Positions 44,852 to 57,625 of a stretch of DNA of 64,000 bases are shown here, piece by piece (the stretch's first letter is position 1; every line of letters starts with the position of its first letter). A program made the translations under genes and the position numbers. The stretch spans positions 434,001 to 498,000 of the forward strand of contig JABELC010000008.1 of the NCBI GenBank assembly GCA_028455995.1, in the 5' to 3' direction. The stretch comes from Scleromitrula shiraiana. Lineage: Eukaryota; Ascomycota; Leotiomycetes; Helotiales; Sclerotiniaceae. Below the pieces are notes generated by a model. It was not told the DNA's origin, made no database searches, and saw nothing but the letters and a program-made list of their open reading frames with translations.

Positions 44852-47099
44852 CTAATATTGTCCTTCCAAAGTCAAAGTCCCAGTTTTAGTAATGAGATAC
44901 TCATTAACCGCAACATCCTTTCCAGATTCCTTTCCATAGCCCGATTCCTTGATTCCTCCGAATGGCGATTCAGCTGCGGATGCATTACCTACACTTTTCG
45001 TCAGTAAAAGGAAAAGATTTTAAGACGGGGGAGGAAATCATACCGCTGTTCATACCAATCATACCCGCCTCAAGGTTTTCGTAAAGTCGCCATGTACGAT
45101 CTACATTTTTAGTGAAGAAATAGGATGCCAATCCCATCTATATATGTGGTAGTATGCATAAATCAGCACCAAGTCGCTGTAGTATAAATAAAACCGAGGC
45201 GAGTAAGAAATGAGGAAGAGTCGAAAAAAGGAAAAGACAAGAAAACTCACACTAGTATCATTCGCCCTCTTCACCACCTCCTCCTCCGTCTCAAACCTAT
45301 ACAACGCTAGAAGTGGCGCAAAGCTCTCTTCCTCTGTAATTATCATTTCCTTCTTCGCATCCTCAATAATAGTAGGTTGGAAGAAATAGCCTTGCCTATC
45401 CTCATCATTTACCTTTTGCCCACCACATACAATATTCCCACCACGATCCTTCGCATCTTGGACTTGATTCTCGGCCTTTTCTAGCCCGCGAGAGGTGGTT
45501 AATGGTCCTAGTGTTGTGCCTGATTTGGCACCGTGTCCTATTACTAGTTGAGAGGTTTTTTCTTGGAGAATCTTAGAAAATTGAGTATAAATTGATGAGT
45601 GAACGTAGACGCGGTTAGCGGTTATGCAAGCTTGACCCGCGTGGCGCCATTTGAGTAACATGAGGGCTGAATTACAAGGTATTAGTTTTAAGGGAACTTG
45701 AGCTTGGAATAAAGATAATGCAAGTGGCAGTGTTGGACAAACCTTCAGCGGCTTGGTTTAGATCCGCGTCGTCGAAAACAATGAATGGACAATTTCCTCC
45801 AAGCTCAAGAGTTACTTTCTTTAGTCCATCAGCACATAGTTTGGCGACTAGTTTTCCTACTCTGGTCTAAAATATTCGGATTTGTTAGCGTACAAAGTTG
45901 CTTACGGGTTATTCATGCAATTAATGTCAATATAAGAAAAGTAGTAGGTCTTACCGATCCTGTAAATGTTACTTTTTTGATCAAAGGATGACGACACAAT
46001 GCTTCACTCAACGGGGGTGTATTCTCCAAACTGGTAGTCAACACACTAAATACTCCCTTAGGAAATCCTGCTTGCTCAGCGAGTGTAGCTAGAGCCAACA
46101 CAGAGAGAGGTGTTTCTGGTGATGGTTTCACTACCATACAGCAGCCGGCTGCAAAGGCTGCTCCTGCTTTTCGTAGGACCATACTAGACGGATCATATGG
46201 TTAGTTGACCTGTGATCCTCTAGAATAACTAGTCCCTTAGGATTTACTTACGCGATGGGGAAGTTCCATGGTACCAATGCGGCAGCTACACCGATCGGTT
46301 GCTTCACTGTAAATACTCGTCTTCCAGGGATTGCAGGAGTCTGGTCGAGTGTAATATTGAAGTTAGCCTCTTCTCGTCCAACTTCATCTCATATTTATCA
46401 TTTTCAAATATATAGAAGAATATGATATTTCTTCTCATTGTCTCAAAAAAAGATTCAAAAATCCTCATTTTACACATACATACCTGTACGGTGCCGAAAA
46501 TCCTCTCCGCCTCCCCAGCAAACCACCAAGTAAATCCCAACGAATAATCCAACTCCCCTAAACTCTCTGCAATCGGTTTACCCGTCTCATACGTAACTAT
46601 CTTGGCCAAATCTTCCTTGTTCTCCGTAATCAATGCATGCCACTCCATCAACCATTGAGCACGTTTTCTGGGAGTGACTTTCTTAAAACTTTGAAATGCG
46701 CTGTATGCTGCTTGCACGGCTGCATCTACATCTGATGCATCGTTATCTGGGGCACTTGCCCATACCTTACCGGTTCCGGGATCTGGTGATGGGAAGTGTT
46801 GGTTAGTGAGAAGAGTAGATATTAAATTTCGACGTTAAATTGTGAGATGGATGATAGGCTATAATAACACAGCTTGTTGGATAAGTTTACTCACCAACTA
46901 CGTCGAAGCGTTTTCCGGATTTAGCTTCTACCCAAGCTCCATCGACATAAGATTTGTCGTGAAAAAGCGACGAGTTTTTGAGCTGGTTGGATTTATTTGG
47001 TTAGTGTTGCGAGATATCTACATACCGGTAGTGGATATGTTGAGAAAGGAAGCGATATTCTATATGCCATACCTCAAATGGTAAATTTGGTGAACCCAT
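44852..47099 (-). CDS. UGA2: Succinate-semialdehyde dehydrogenase (NAD(P)+), aldehyde dehydrogenase family
   Basis: Model of nine exons: 47099-47073, 46982-46895, 46782-46484, 46340-46252, 46183-45955, 45866-45743, 45666-45251, 45137-45044 and 44988-44852; 500 residues, the usual family size. It oxidises succinate semialdehyde to succinate in the GABA shunt. Family evidence: [27 protein letters not shown], the catalytic Glu265 in VTLELGGN, nucleophile Cys299 in [22 protein letters not shown], and the C-terminal [20 protein letters not shown]. The CITANRVYV and EYL..KT blocks are typical of SSADH rather than other ALDHs. All nine exons keep frame with GT...AG introns. It diverges from the SDR gene, with 592 bp between starts. 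Confidence 0.92.
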
Positions 47100-47691
47100 A
47101 TTTATTTTATTAGTTATTGGCCTTCCTTTAATCCTTTTCGTAGAACTGGGAAAGTGAACTAGAGAGAAAGATGGAGAAAGAGAGATAGGGCAGTTTTTAT
47201 TCTTGCGACTTCATCGCCAAATGTTGTTACTTTTGGAGAATATCGGCAGTTCAAATATTGTTAATTAGTAAACCAGGCGGGGTAGCTGTATGCATAATAT
47301 TGCGGGGTACAGGAGCAAGACAATCCGTACCAGGCACGTGATATTCACGTAATTTGGACATTGTTGGTGATGGTGAAAACTGACTTTCATGTTATTGTCA
47401 AACGAATCCAGGTTTGACGTAAATATAACTGAATACTCCCCTGCGAGCTTAACAACTTCACCCATACAGATGTATCTTAGGATTAGAACTCGGACCTATT
47501 AATTCGCAATGTCTCACGTGTTTCATGGTGTCCAAACCTCAACCTCGGCTGATGTTGCAAGCCACAACTTCCTCCTAAATCTTGCCTAGGTAAGAGAGGT
47601 ACTTAAGCACATATACTACCTTCATCTACAGTCTTTCCACACAATTTGACCATCTATTCAGTTCTCCTCCTCTTACACAGCTTAATTTAAC
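47100..47691. other. Divergent promoter region SSADH/SDR
   Basis: 592 bp between divergent starts. The region contains CCTAGG words near 47586 and CT-rich leader sequence before the SDR start. No specific factor site is claimed. Confidence 0.45.
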
Positions 47692-48817
47692 ATGTCTCTC
47701 ATTCTCAAGGCACCGTTTGACCCCAAGTTTACAGGAGCTCTCCTGGCAGCTCTTGTATACTTTCCTCAAAAGATTCAATCTATCATGCCTACCAATATCC
47801 AGCCATATATCAATTCTCCTAGGTTCATCGGAGTATTAAAGGTGCTACTTGCACTTGGTGTTCTTCGAAAAGTAAATAGTATGCTATCTCAGCTAGTATT
47901 GAACAATTGGATGAGTAAAGCGAGGTTCGTTAAAAGTCAAGAAATCGTATTGATCACTGGTGGATCAAGTGGAATTGGTGAAATAATGGCAAAAGATTTT
48001 GCTTCGAGAGGAGTCAAGGTTGTAGTGCTGGATTTGAATCCTCCAAAAGATCCATTCCGTGAGTCTCTCTTTCTTCTGAGTGTTATCATTGATCCTGACA
48101 ACGAGGTGAAGCATCAAACATCTATTTCTATCAAGTTGATGTAACTTCAACATCCCAAATTGCCTCAGCAGCAGCAGAAATTAGAAAAAGTCATGGAGAT
48201 CCAACGGTCATTATCAACAATGCAGGAACTGGTAGCCTTGCAAAAATTCTTGATGAAACTGAAGCACAGATTCGAAAGACATTTGAAGTCAACACCATCT
48301 CTCATTTCTTTATGGTTAAAGAATTTCTTCCCGCCATGATCAAGAAAAACCATGGGCACGTGGTGACTATTGCCAGTTTGGCATCTTATGTTGTTAATGC
48401 AAACAATGTAGACTATGCCTGTACGAAGGCAAGTGCACTTGCATTTCATGAGGGACTTGGATCGGAATTAAAACACCGATATAATGCACCCAACATTCGA
48501 ACCACGTAAGTCCATAAATCTCCGATGCAGCATTCCGAAACTCTCCTACTCACGAAAGATATAGTGTTGTTAATCCAGCGTGGATCCGTACACCTTTGAT
48601 TGAAGAGCTTATTGCTCATCCAAAATTCAACGACCCAGTCCTCGAGCCTGAAGTTGTCACGAATGCCATTGTGAAGCAAGTTTTGTCAGGAAGAAGTGGC
48701 CACATTATTCTACCTGAGGATATAAATTTCCTCTCTACAATTCGTGCATGGCCTTCATGGTTACAAACTTTGTTTCGATACAAAATAGCTCCAACATTAG
48801 GAATATTCGAGGAGTAA
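47692..48817 (+). CDS. Membrane-anchored short-chain dehydrogenase (SDR16C/RDH10-HSD17B11-like)
   Basis: Model: exons 47692-48058, 48112-48505 and 48565-48817, 337 residues. A hydrophobic N-terminus (ALLAALVYF; FIGVLKVLLALGVL) precedes a classical SDR: cofactor motif TGGSSGIG at 89-96, Asp after the second strand (VVVLDLNPP, which suggests NAD over NADP), NNAG at 158-161, and the catalytic set Ser211, Tyr224 and Lys228 (YACTK). The layout of membrane anchor plus SDR and the PAWIRTPLI segment resemble retinol/17-beta-hydroxysteroid-type SDRs of the ER or lipid droplets. The substrate cannot be read. Confidence 0.9.
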
Positions 48818-51798
48818 GCAAAGATGGCCACGTAAACCCCGAACAATCATATCACATCTTCTGATCATTTTCCTCTTTTGTATTGGTATTCAGCTTTGTA
48901 CGAGTCTTGGTTGTTTATACTGCGGAATGTTTCTACTGTTGTGCTTGTTACTCAAATTTATAGGTGGTAAGTATGAATGGATATAGTTGATCGCCCAATC
49001 ATGGAATATGGAGATACATCAGCACACTTATAATATTAGGTACTTTTTCATGCATATATTCTAATGCAAGTATGGCCGTTGGGAGAAGATAGAAAGATAC
49101 TATTTGTAACTATTTTAATGCAAACATAAGACGTTACAAAGTATGTACGGAGTACGGAGGTGCGGAAATGTTGCAAAATATGTAATGTTCCAAAAGTATC
49201 CAAATATCCAACATCGGGAAGATAAGTATCCAGTAGATAAGTACGAACGTATATACCCAATTGTAACCTTGAAATAGGTATAAACACCTTATACCACAGC
49301 AGTTTAAGAATCGTTAACCAGATCTAGAACTCTCAACATTACTATATCAAACTATTTAGCTTTACATGCCAACCTTGGAGGTGATTGCATCTGTCACCCC
49401 CACCCTACCATTCTATCACCAATATTGTTTGCTATCAGCCACCATCTCGGAGTCTAGAACATCTAAGAAAGAATCTACCAAATGCTCCAGTAGTATTCGT
49501 GAACAGTACAAGCCTTATCGCTCTTCAAAAGCTACTTGCATACGAAGACCTTGTTAACGCATTGACCTGCCCTCTCTTTATGCAAGAAAGAACTAAAAGA
49601 ATCATGCCTAAGAAGCTTGGAATCTCGGAAGCATCAGGATCAACATCGAAAAGTTCAAAACTACGAAGACTTTAGGACTTCGGAAATTTGGTTGGTTGCC
49701 CCGTTGCCCACTGTGCCCACCCATGTTTTCCCCCCATCTCCCCCTTCCTCAACATTAGTAACACCAATCATGTACCCAAATCGCAAAATACGGGAGATCG
49801 GAAGACAAGATCCTGGGTGCCGGGAAGGCGCTCTTAGCGCTATAGAGTATGCATTAGCCATACTGGAACTGTTTGCCTCTTTATACACCCTCACACCTAG
49901 GCAGTACCTCGTACATCAGCCTCAAAGGGCTTTAAAAAGCCATTCATTCGTCCAAGACATATCAAAAATCGATTCACTGTGTCGGTATGTCATACTTCAT
50001 ATAAATAATTTCACGAGATATATTACTTCATCGGCGCTCTTGCCGCGCAAAAATATAATCATCCATCAACTTTCTTTTTCATATGGGTGTGTAAAAATTG
50101 AAATGAGTTTGCCACAATATGGTAATTTGATAGAAATTATAGATGTTGAGATATTAACGACGTACGTAGCCGTCAACATACGTATGTAGCTAAAAGTAAG
50201 CCCGGGTAAACAGTGGGAAAACGGTTTTCAATCCTCGAAATCATTATGCAACGCTCATGGTAGCAAGTAGCACAACCTCCACAAATCAAAATGGGGGCTT
50301 GAAATGTGTGATGTATAAGTGGAAAAATTGGCTATTTTCAGATCCAATTATCAAAACATTAAACGGCCTTGCATCTTCCCTATCGTGCTCCTTTCTGTCA
50401 TATGAAGAGATACATACATAATGTTAAACAATTACCAAGCTCCGTTACTCTTCTATCCCTAGTCTCGAAAAATAAACAATAGCTGAAATTTCTAAAAGGT
50501 TTCAATCCGTTTCGTTGCATGGAAAGAAAGAAATCTCGTATTTGTGAAAAACGAAAAACGAAAATCATCACATCGCATCAGCATCGCATCAGCATCGCAT
50601 CAGCATCGCATCAACATCAGTAAGCACCTTATCATATCATATTCATCTTCTGAAAAAAGTTATCCCTCATACTGTGCACCTCGTACCTACATCAATTTAT
50701 CAGAAACAGAACATTTGCCCCAAGCTCTTTTACACTTCCGCGTTTGCATTGCCGTTTTCCCTTTGCTTCCGAGAAAAGGCAAACAATAACCCAGATCCAT
50801 AAACTCATACGTATGGAATACCGCACATCAGACACCGGGATAGTTTTTGAGTCTTTACGGCATTTTACATTTATGAATTATTCCCCCGCGGCCACAGCGC
50901 TCAATCCTCAAAAATACATCCTTGTTCTCATCCACTGATGTCAGATCTAACAGACCAAACAGATCCACTATATCACGACACTCTTACGGGACGAGGGGAT
51001 CATAGCTCCAATTTGACTACATAGCCTTTACTCTATGTATCCACTTCAGCTTGCTCCAGACTCGAAGGATTCCAATTTCGAAACAATTTACATATATTAT
51101 TATTCTCATGATGTTTTCCAACCTCTACCACGTCTTACCATCCGGATCTATTATCATGCTTACCCTGATAACCGAGGGGCCGGATCCAACAACTAAGGTT
51201 GGAAATGACTGGTTGAATTAACGTCGGACCTTCACTCCCCTCCTTTATTCCCCCACCTACCTTCCTGCCCAGTGCGTCAATATATCCAAAGAAAGTATTT
51301 GTTTCTATTTATTAACATTTAGAGCTTTAGAGCTTTGATGAACGAACAGGGAAGTTTACCGCGGAAGTGATATACCGGTCTATGGCTAAGTACAGTGTGG
51401 TAGACTTATTTAGGGCCGTATCAATCCATGACCAAACTATGGATCAGACTACCAGTCCATATATTTTCTATCCTCTTCCTTGTCCTGTTTAAACAACCAA
51501 GTGGCCGATCGATTGATTAATGCAAGTCAACCGCATGGCTGAGTACGGCTTAATGATGTACCCGTGGTGGTGGGTTCTCTCTATTTACTGATAAAATGAT
51601 CGAGATATCATCCTCATCCTCATACAAGATATATAAGTCAATATCTCCCATCCAATCTTTATCTTCCAAAAGTCATACATTATTACATATTCACTCCATT
51701 CTATACACTACATCACAGCCCAAAGTTACACAAATACACAACATCATTCTAACAAGAAAGTTTCAAATTTGTTTACCTACACTATAAATACATTATCC
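48818..51798. other. 3-kb region without a recognised gene
   Basis: Open frames at 49385-49675, 49617-50189, 50544-50789 and 50744-50938 were read; none resembles a protein family and I found no splice chain. It includes an 11-bp tandem repeat (50571-50613) and, at the end, the AT/CT-rich leader of the next gene. Confidence 0.5.
50571..50613. repeat. 11-bp tandem repeat, about four units
   Basis: Units of CATCGCATCAG, the last one degenerate. Confidence 0.92.
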
Positions 51799-53249
51799 AT
51801 GCATAATAATAGCTTCACAATGAGTATTATTACTGCACATATGCAGCAGCCATATATGATCAAATCAAGAAATAAGACCTATGAGACGTTAGATTTTCAA
51901 AGCTATACCTCTCAACAAGAACAAGAGACTCTGTCTACCTGTTCGCCCTCAAATATAAATGCTACCTGTCCCCAAAGAATACCGAATACTGTTCATAAGT
52001 TTTCATCTTCACAAAAAGGGACACAAACTCATTTGTTTATGGATAACGGCTTCAACATAATGGTTATGGAATTGTCTGTTGTACTTATCACTGCTTGTGT
52101 GGTGTTGTTCTTCAGTTCAAGAAAGAGACTACATCATGATCATAATAAAAAGAAATCTTCATCTTTGTCATGGCATACCTTCCCTACACAACAAATCTCT
52201 CGACTTCTCAAATGCACCTCTACCTCCATCTCATCAACTACTCCCCATACTGCAACACCAAAAACTACGCCAATATCTGAACAATCAACTTTTACCCTCC
52301 CACCATTGAAACCAACTTCACCCCGCCCCACCTCCATGGGACTAAAGCGATTAGATCAATCCAATTGGCTCACTATCGATTCCTCCTATATGCCTGAGCA
52401 TATACTCCGCACATCACTCCTCAACACTCGACGCCCTAATGTTCTCCAAGTTCTTTCCCCTGCCGTCCCCGCCTGTCACGAACTCCTCGCCCTCGTCATC
52501 TCCTTCATCACAACTCGATACCCAACCTCTTTCACTGTTGACGCTTCCACTTCAACCATCTACTCTCATCTCACGAACGAAACTTTTACTATCGGTCCTA
52601 AGTGTACAAACCCTCTTGAAGTAGCTGCTCGACTCTGTCAGGAAGATTTCAACATTCTCATCCAAGATGAAGAGAGTGGTGACTTTCATTTAATGGCTAG
52701 TGCTACTTTATTTCCCGCTGGTTGGAAGTTGCAGGAAAGAATCGGCGCTAGTATGGCCGTTTTGCATGCTCCTGTTCCGGGATGGAAGGAGAAATTGGGG
52801 AAAAGTGTTAATAGGTATTTTTTTATACAACTAAACTATAAATTAACAACTAACACTATCACTTTAGATACTTCACTCATCTAACTCCAAAAACCTGCAT
52901 GGAGCGCTCGAACCTCTTCGTCCAAACCACCGACATTCTATTCCAAGATACCCCTGAAGTGCCCAAGGCAAACCTCGAAGCTTCAGATATCTATGTTAGA
53001 AGAGAACGACAGACATTCACGAGATTAGAAACTTCCAATGCGGTTTGTTTTACCGTGAGGACGTACATGGAACGACTTGTTGACTTGGGGGCTGAGGAGA
53101 CGTTAGCATTAGGGAAACAAGTTAGTGGGTGGGAGGAAGATATGAAGAAGTATAAGGGTATGGGAGCGTGGGGCGATGCTTGTCTGGGGTGGTGTGAAAA
53201 GATTGAGAAAGAAGAGAACGAGAGGAGAAGGGTGAAGGAGAGTAGTTAA
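51799..53249 (+). CDS. Heme-dependent oxidative N-demethylase-like protein (DUF3445/HODM alpha-like), membrane-anchored
   Basis: Model: exons 51799-52814 and 52868-53249, 465 residues. Residues 1-90 are a low-complexity leader. A strong membrane span (MELSVVLITACVVLFFSS) follows, then a basic stop-transfer (RKRLHHDHNKKK) and a Ser/Thr/Pro linker. The DUF3445 domain begins at about 175: MGLKRLDQSNWLTIDSSYMP, then RTSLLNTRRPNVLQVL, LHAPVPGWKEKLGKSVNRYF, LFVQTTDILFQ and YVRRERQTFTRLETSNAVCF. The bacterial relative HodM uses heme to remove methyl groups; the fungal members' reaction is not known to me. An in-frame ATG at 51820 is an alternative start. Confidence 0.83.
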
Positions 53250-53270
53250 ATGATGAATGTTTAACAATAT

Positions 53271-53312
53271 CGGTCTGGGTCTGGGTTTGGGTACGGTCAC
53301 GGTCACGGTTAT
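53271..53312. repeat. Degenerate hexanucleotide array, seven units
   Basis: Seven 6-bp units in register (two CTGGGT-like, then TTGGGT, three ACGGT[CT], ATGGGT). It starts 22 bases after the stop of the N-demethylase-like gene, so it is probably in its 3' untranslated region. Confidence 0.8.
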
Positions 53313-53950
53313 GGGTATAGGCTTCGGTGTATAGCATTGGAATTGATATGGGTAATAGTATGGATATGAAATGTTCAAGTAAGCGAGGGGAAAGGGATTA
53401 GGTATTAATTACTTGGGATAGTTGGATTGGAACTGGAAATTCGGACACACCTTTCTTAATACCAAACGGCAGTGTGATTTCATTTTCTTTTATTCAAAAA
53501 GCTGTTCTATTTACATTTATCTCTATCAGGTATAAACAAAAAAGGAAGGAAGGAGCGAACCTCAAAAGTTCTTATTAATTGATACCAAAATTAAAATTGG
53601 ATTGGAATTGATGCAAACGGAACATTGTCACATACACGTGATTGAAATTGTGATACCCTTCTTTTGTCTTTGTGATGTTGCGTTGTACTTGAGAATACGC
53701 GACATGCATGTGAGTAGGTCTTTATGTGATTTTGATTCAGGAAGGATGAAAGAACTAGCTTTTTGTTTCAAATTATACACTTGTACTCTCACTAACACAT
53801 ATACTCAATTCAAATCAGGAGGTATGTCTATATTATCTCCCTAGGTTAGCGAGTGAATGAGAACAAATTGCAGTCAGGGAGTTTGGAGAAACAAAGATAA
53901 TCATTTTATTTTATCCTCACCCAACCCCCTTCTTGTTAATCATATCACGT

Positions 53951-53969
53951 CATCATCATCATCATCATC
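53951..53969. repeat. CAT trinucleotide microsatellite
   Basis: Six uninterrupted CAT units, about 35 bases upstream of the 54003 start. Confidence 0.95.
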
Positions 53970-54002
53970 CACCGCACAATCAAAAACACCACCGACGCTG
54001 GC

Positions 54003-54317
54003 ATGTCATATCAGTATTCTGACACTCCAAAACACGCGCCCCTCACCCGCTATTCCAACAGCTCCCCCGGCGAAGTCCGCAGATATCTTGCCTCCCTCCT
54101 CGTCCAAAACCACGACGTCCCACCCTCGGAAGCGGCAGGCCTAGTCGATGACTGGCAATTCGGCCGCGGAAGCGAATTTTATATGTATGATGTAGCCACA
54201 TTTAAGCAGATGTTTGGGGATGAATTAGGCATGTTATTTTATTTACATGCTAGGGGATTGGTTCCAGGAGCGCCGGCTAAGAGGGGCTTTGGAAGTTGTG
54301 GGTTGCTCTTCTCTTGA
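54003..54317 (+). CDS. Small hypothetical protein, possibly first exon of a membrane protein
   Basis: Open frame of 104 residues. APLTRYSNSSPGEVRRYLASLLVQ followed by a WQFGRGSEF..FKQMFGDELGMLFYLHAR block looks folded and is reminiscent of a small fungal family that ends in one membrane span. The frame ends SCGLLFS without such a span. A second frame, 54409-54630 with an acceptor-like CAG just upstream, encodes two hydrophobic segments (FVFLVFGFVALFAIAF and IFGGYLISAILL). The two may be exons of one gene, but I could not find a convincing donor. Confidence 0.5.
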   Translation: MSYQYSDTPKHAPLTRYSNSSPGEVRRYLASLLVQNHDVPPSEAAGLVDDWQFGRGSEFYMYDVATFKQMFGDELGMLFYLHARGLVPGAPAKRGFGSCGLLFS

Positions 54318-57300
54318 TTTTGGAATAGAAAGAGAGGTTTCTGGATGAGAGGTTTGGAGATAAATTGATAAAACTTGGACTGACGAATTAATAGATATCA
54401 GAGATTCAGTGGAAGGGTTTGCCAGAAGTACAGAGGTTTTTGTTTTTTTGGTCTTTGGTTTCGTGGCTCTTTTTGCAATTGCATTTATGGAAGTTTTGTG
54501 GATAAGACCTATATTCTCTGTTCCTGCAGGAATCTTTGGGGGATACTTAATTTCAGCAATTTTGTTGCGGACTGCGTCGAAGGATGGGAGAGTGGGAAAT
54601 AGAGAGGTAACAAGGTTATCCAGGATGTAAAATGTAGGATGGGATAGAATGAGGAACTTCCCTTTTCGTACGAAAATGGCGTGACTGATAAACTTGAGTT
54701 TACTGTCTCGATGAACAAATACAAGAAATATATAACGATAAAATGGATGAACGACGTGGTGGAACATTCTGCTTCTCCTTCCATTGGAGAAGGAGGAAAT
54801 GAACATACTCATTAGGAATATTTCTATGGTCAACAAAACACTTGCTAAGTCGATTATGAGGTCAATTATTTTTTTGTAACTATAAATTCATCTCAATTAA
54901 TGGCTGTTTGTACATAAAGATCGCTTGGAGTGTACTGATCATAATAGGGGAAGAACCATACCGCCGGCAAATGTTCGGTTAAAAATATTTCAACCTCACC
55001 CATTTCGTCTTCACTTTCGTTTTCAACCTATTCTACACAAACCTCATTGTAACTGTATGTACGACATTGAATCAAAAAGTTGATACAATATTCTTATCTA
55101 CGCCCCTCCTCGAATAATTCGCTTCTCATGTTCTTGCTCTCCACCGCTACTCATCTCTATACGCCATGCATATCAATCACAATCGAGACCCGTAATACCG
55201 CTTTTCAAAATGATATATGTATATCATACCGTATGCATGTAATTGCAATCTTGGCAGACTTTGTCCAACCTGTGCGTAGCGCGCTTGTTTCGGGGAATTT
55301 ACTAATTCCTTATACACGGTGAGATAACCCGGGCGTACACGACATGCTTGCGACACCAACAGAATCGGAGATCTGTCCGATATCCCTGTGATAGGATGGA
55401 ATCCTGATTTTCTCGATCTATAAATACAATGAGAGCGAGTCGATGGTTGGATTGGATAGGAGTAATCCTTCGCGATCGAGATCTGTATGTTATGTTGTGA
55501 ATGAAGTGGAGAGAAAACCCAAGCCCGAGGAGGTAGTTGAAGTAAGTTTGATATTCGTGCTACTCAAAATGTGACAATGTCTCCATATTTTCTTGTGGAT
55601 GCTGTGGTGTAGAGACTAAGAAACAAAGTTCGGTTCTGATATAGCAGATGAAGTGTGGAGTGCGCATTGTACTCCCTCTGCGGCTACTAGTGACACAGAG
55701 CTAGCTGGATGTAACCGTTTCTTTTCCGCTTAACATCAGTTCATTCAAGTGCATGTTCATTGGTGTTGACAACTTGTCTGGTATACTCGAATGATGTGTC
55801 CACGACGTTCAGTGACCGGCGCTAGAGTCTCTTGTATGTATAGCAAGCTAGGATATGTTTCTCTATACATGCTTCCAAGCTGATTTCTCTAGATAGTACT
55901 ATAGTTTCCAGGGAGATGTGAATGCGAACTTCATTTTTAATCCTATAAACATGTCAAGAATGTACTCCAAACATTGTATAAACTTCTGCAAAGTTGGCAG
56001 AGATTCTGAAATTGATTTTGAAAAAGAATGATATTTTTTCTCTCGATGTGGGTATTCTCTTGGTAGTTTCTCTTGGACATTCAGAGCCTTATAGCTTAGT
56101 ATGCATCTTATAACATTTGCTTCTTAGTTGAAATTGATAGAGAGCTAGCTGGAGATTGCAACAAAAGTGGCAAAGTATTAGAAGACTGCGCATCAGATCC
56201 AACCTAGCTAAACAGATCAGCGCAATTCTATTCTTGTTCTTAATTGGTTTCATATCTCAACACACACTGTCGTGGTAAACTTTGTAGAATTCATAGCTCT
56301 ACCTGTAATCAGTCATACTCTTAAATGGTATGCTATATCTTCATGCCGTCTCAAGTTAGAATACCAAACAAGTATCTTTATTAGCATGGTCAAGAAAATC
56401 TGCGCAAGTGATGTATATTTGGATAACAAAACTTTCACCAACCTTGGAAACAAAATTTTATCAAATTCGAACATTCTCAATCTATCTACCGAATCACCTA
56501 CTCAGAACAGGTTCTTTCTGTTTGTATATAGCAAACTTCTGCACGAAACTGAATACGAACCACATATTTCGTCCATTTACGAAATAGTTTTGGTGGTAGA
56601 TTTCCATTTTCCATGTTTCTATAATAACTTCTTTTCAACGACTATTTGCTTCTTGCTCCGTTGCCGCAAGAGACTGCTGAACATTGATGTTGAACTAGCT
56701 ACATGATTCATTTCTCATTATCTTCTTTATATGTTCTCTCCGTCTTCAACTATAGCTAATATCTATAGTTCTGTAACATGATAATTTCTGTTTTTTTTTT
56801 TTCTTTTTTCATAAAAATTTCCGAGACAAAGTGGGCACTCGGAGTTTTTCAAGTAACTATCCCTATATTTATACAAGCCACGAATCAACCACTAGTCTTC
56901 AAATACGATTTTATCATTGCAGATTGTTTGTGCGGTCCGACTCACTCAGCAAATTTGAGGCGAGTCTCCGGGTGTTGTGATCTGGAATAAAAATTCAAGA
57001 AGAAAGGTGAAAGGTTATTTGAAATTTGGAGCAGAACTAATTGTTGTCATAGTTTCGATGTAGTGCAGTTGACTTCCTGTGTTGGTCTTTTTTTTATACT
57101 AGATGAAATGGCAATTCCAAGTATCTTGTATCTCAAGTGTAAGTTATTGTTCAAAAGTGAGTGTGAAATAGAACTATCATTTTGATCATCTACTACAGAA
57201 CCGACTATCTAGTTTTCCACGGATTTCCATATAAACTTTCTGGTAGTCTACAGAGGGAAGTCGTGGGTAAATTGTGAACTCAGTGCCTATCGGATGAATA

Positions 57301-57625
57301 TGAGTCATGGCGATTAATAGAAAGTTTGTATATAGTTTACCTTATTCATGATGTCAAAGAAGAACAAAAGACTAGAATGTCATAAATGATAGAGATTTGA
57401 TACAAGAGTTGATTGAAAGGCTTTTGTGATAGGGAATTACAATACCGTACTGTGCTGCAATGACACGTGACAAAGCCTGCTGTTGCCTGCTTACCCCGCC
57501 TCAAAGTCTTATTTATATGTTCTACCTATAAATACACCTCCCTCTTTCCTTTTCTTTTCAAACATATTCTTTACAACTTTCCATCATCTCCCAATCCTTC
57601 ACTTCCTCCTATCGTCTAATCCATC
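54318..57625. other. Gene-poor region, 3.3 kb
   Basis: Apart from the possible membrane exon at 54409-54630, no gene is recognised. The frame 56272-56706 (144 codons) is hydrophobic and AT-driven, with no recognisable family. The last 100 bases are the leader of the rvt locus. Confidence 0.5.
57527..57534 (+). promoter_or_regulatory. TATA-like element upstream of the rvt locus
   Basis: TATAAATA lies 92 bases before the start codon at 57626 and is followed by a pyrimidine-rich tract (about 57538-57600), the usual layout of an ascomycete promoter and leader. This is circumstantial; it suggests the broken gene could still be transcribed. Confidence 0.4.

Larger units (their letters stand above)
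53250..54002. other. Intergenic region with simple repeats
   Basis: Contains a hexanucleotide-type array (53271-53312) and a CAT microsatellite (53951-53969). No gene is recognised. Confidence 0.5.

Noticed and set aside
49385..50189. Overlapping plus-strand frames as a two-exon gene
   Set aside because: Neither translation resembles a protein and no in-frame donor/acceptor pair joins them plausibly.
56272..56706. 144-codon open frame as a gene
   Set aside because: The translation is AT-driven, hydrophobic and shows no conserved motif; there are no convincing splice partners.
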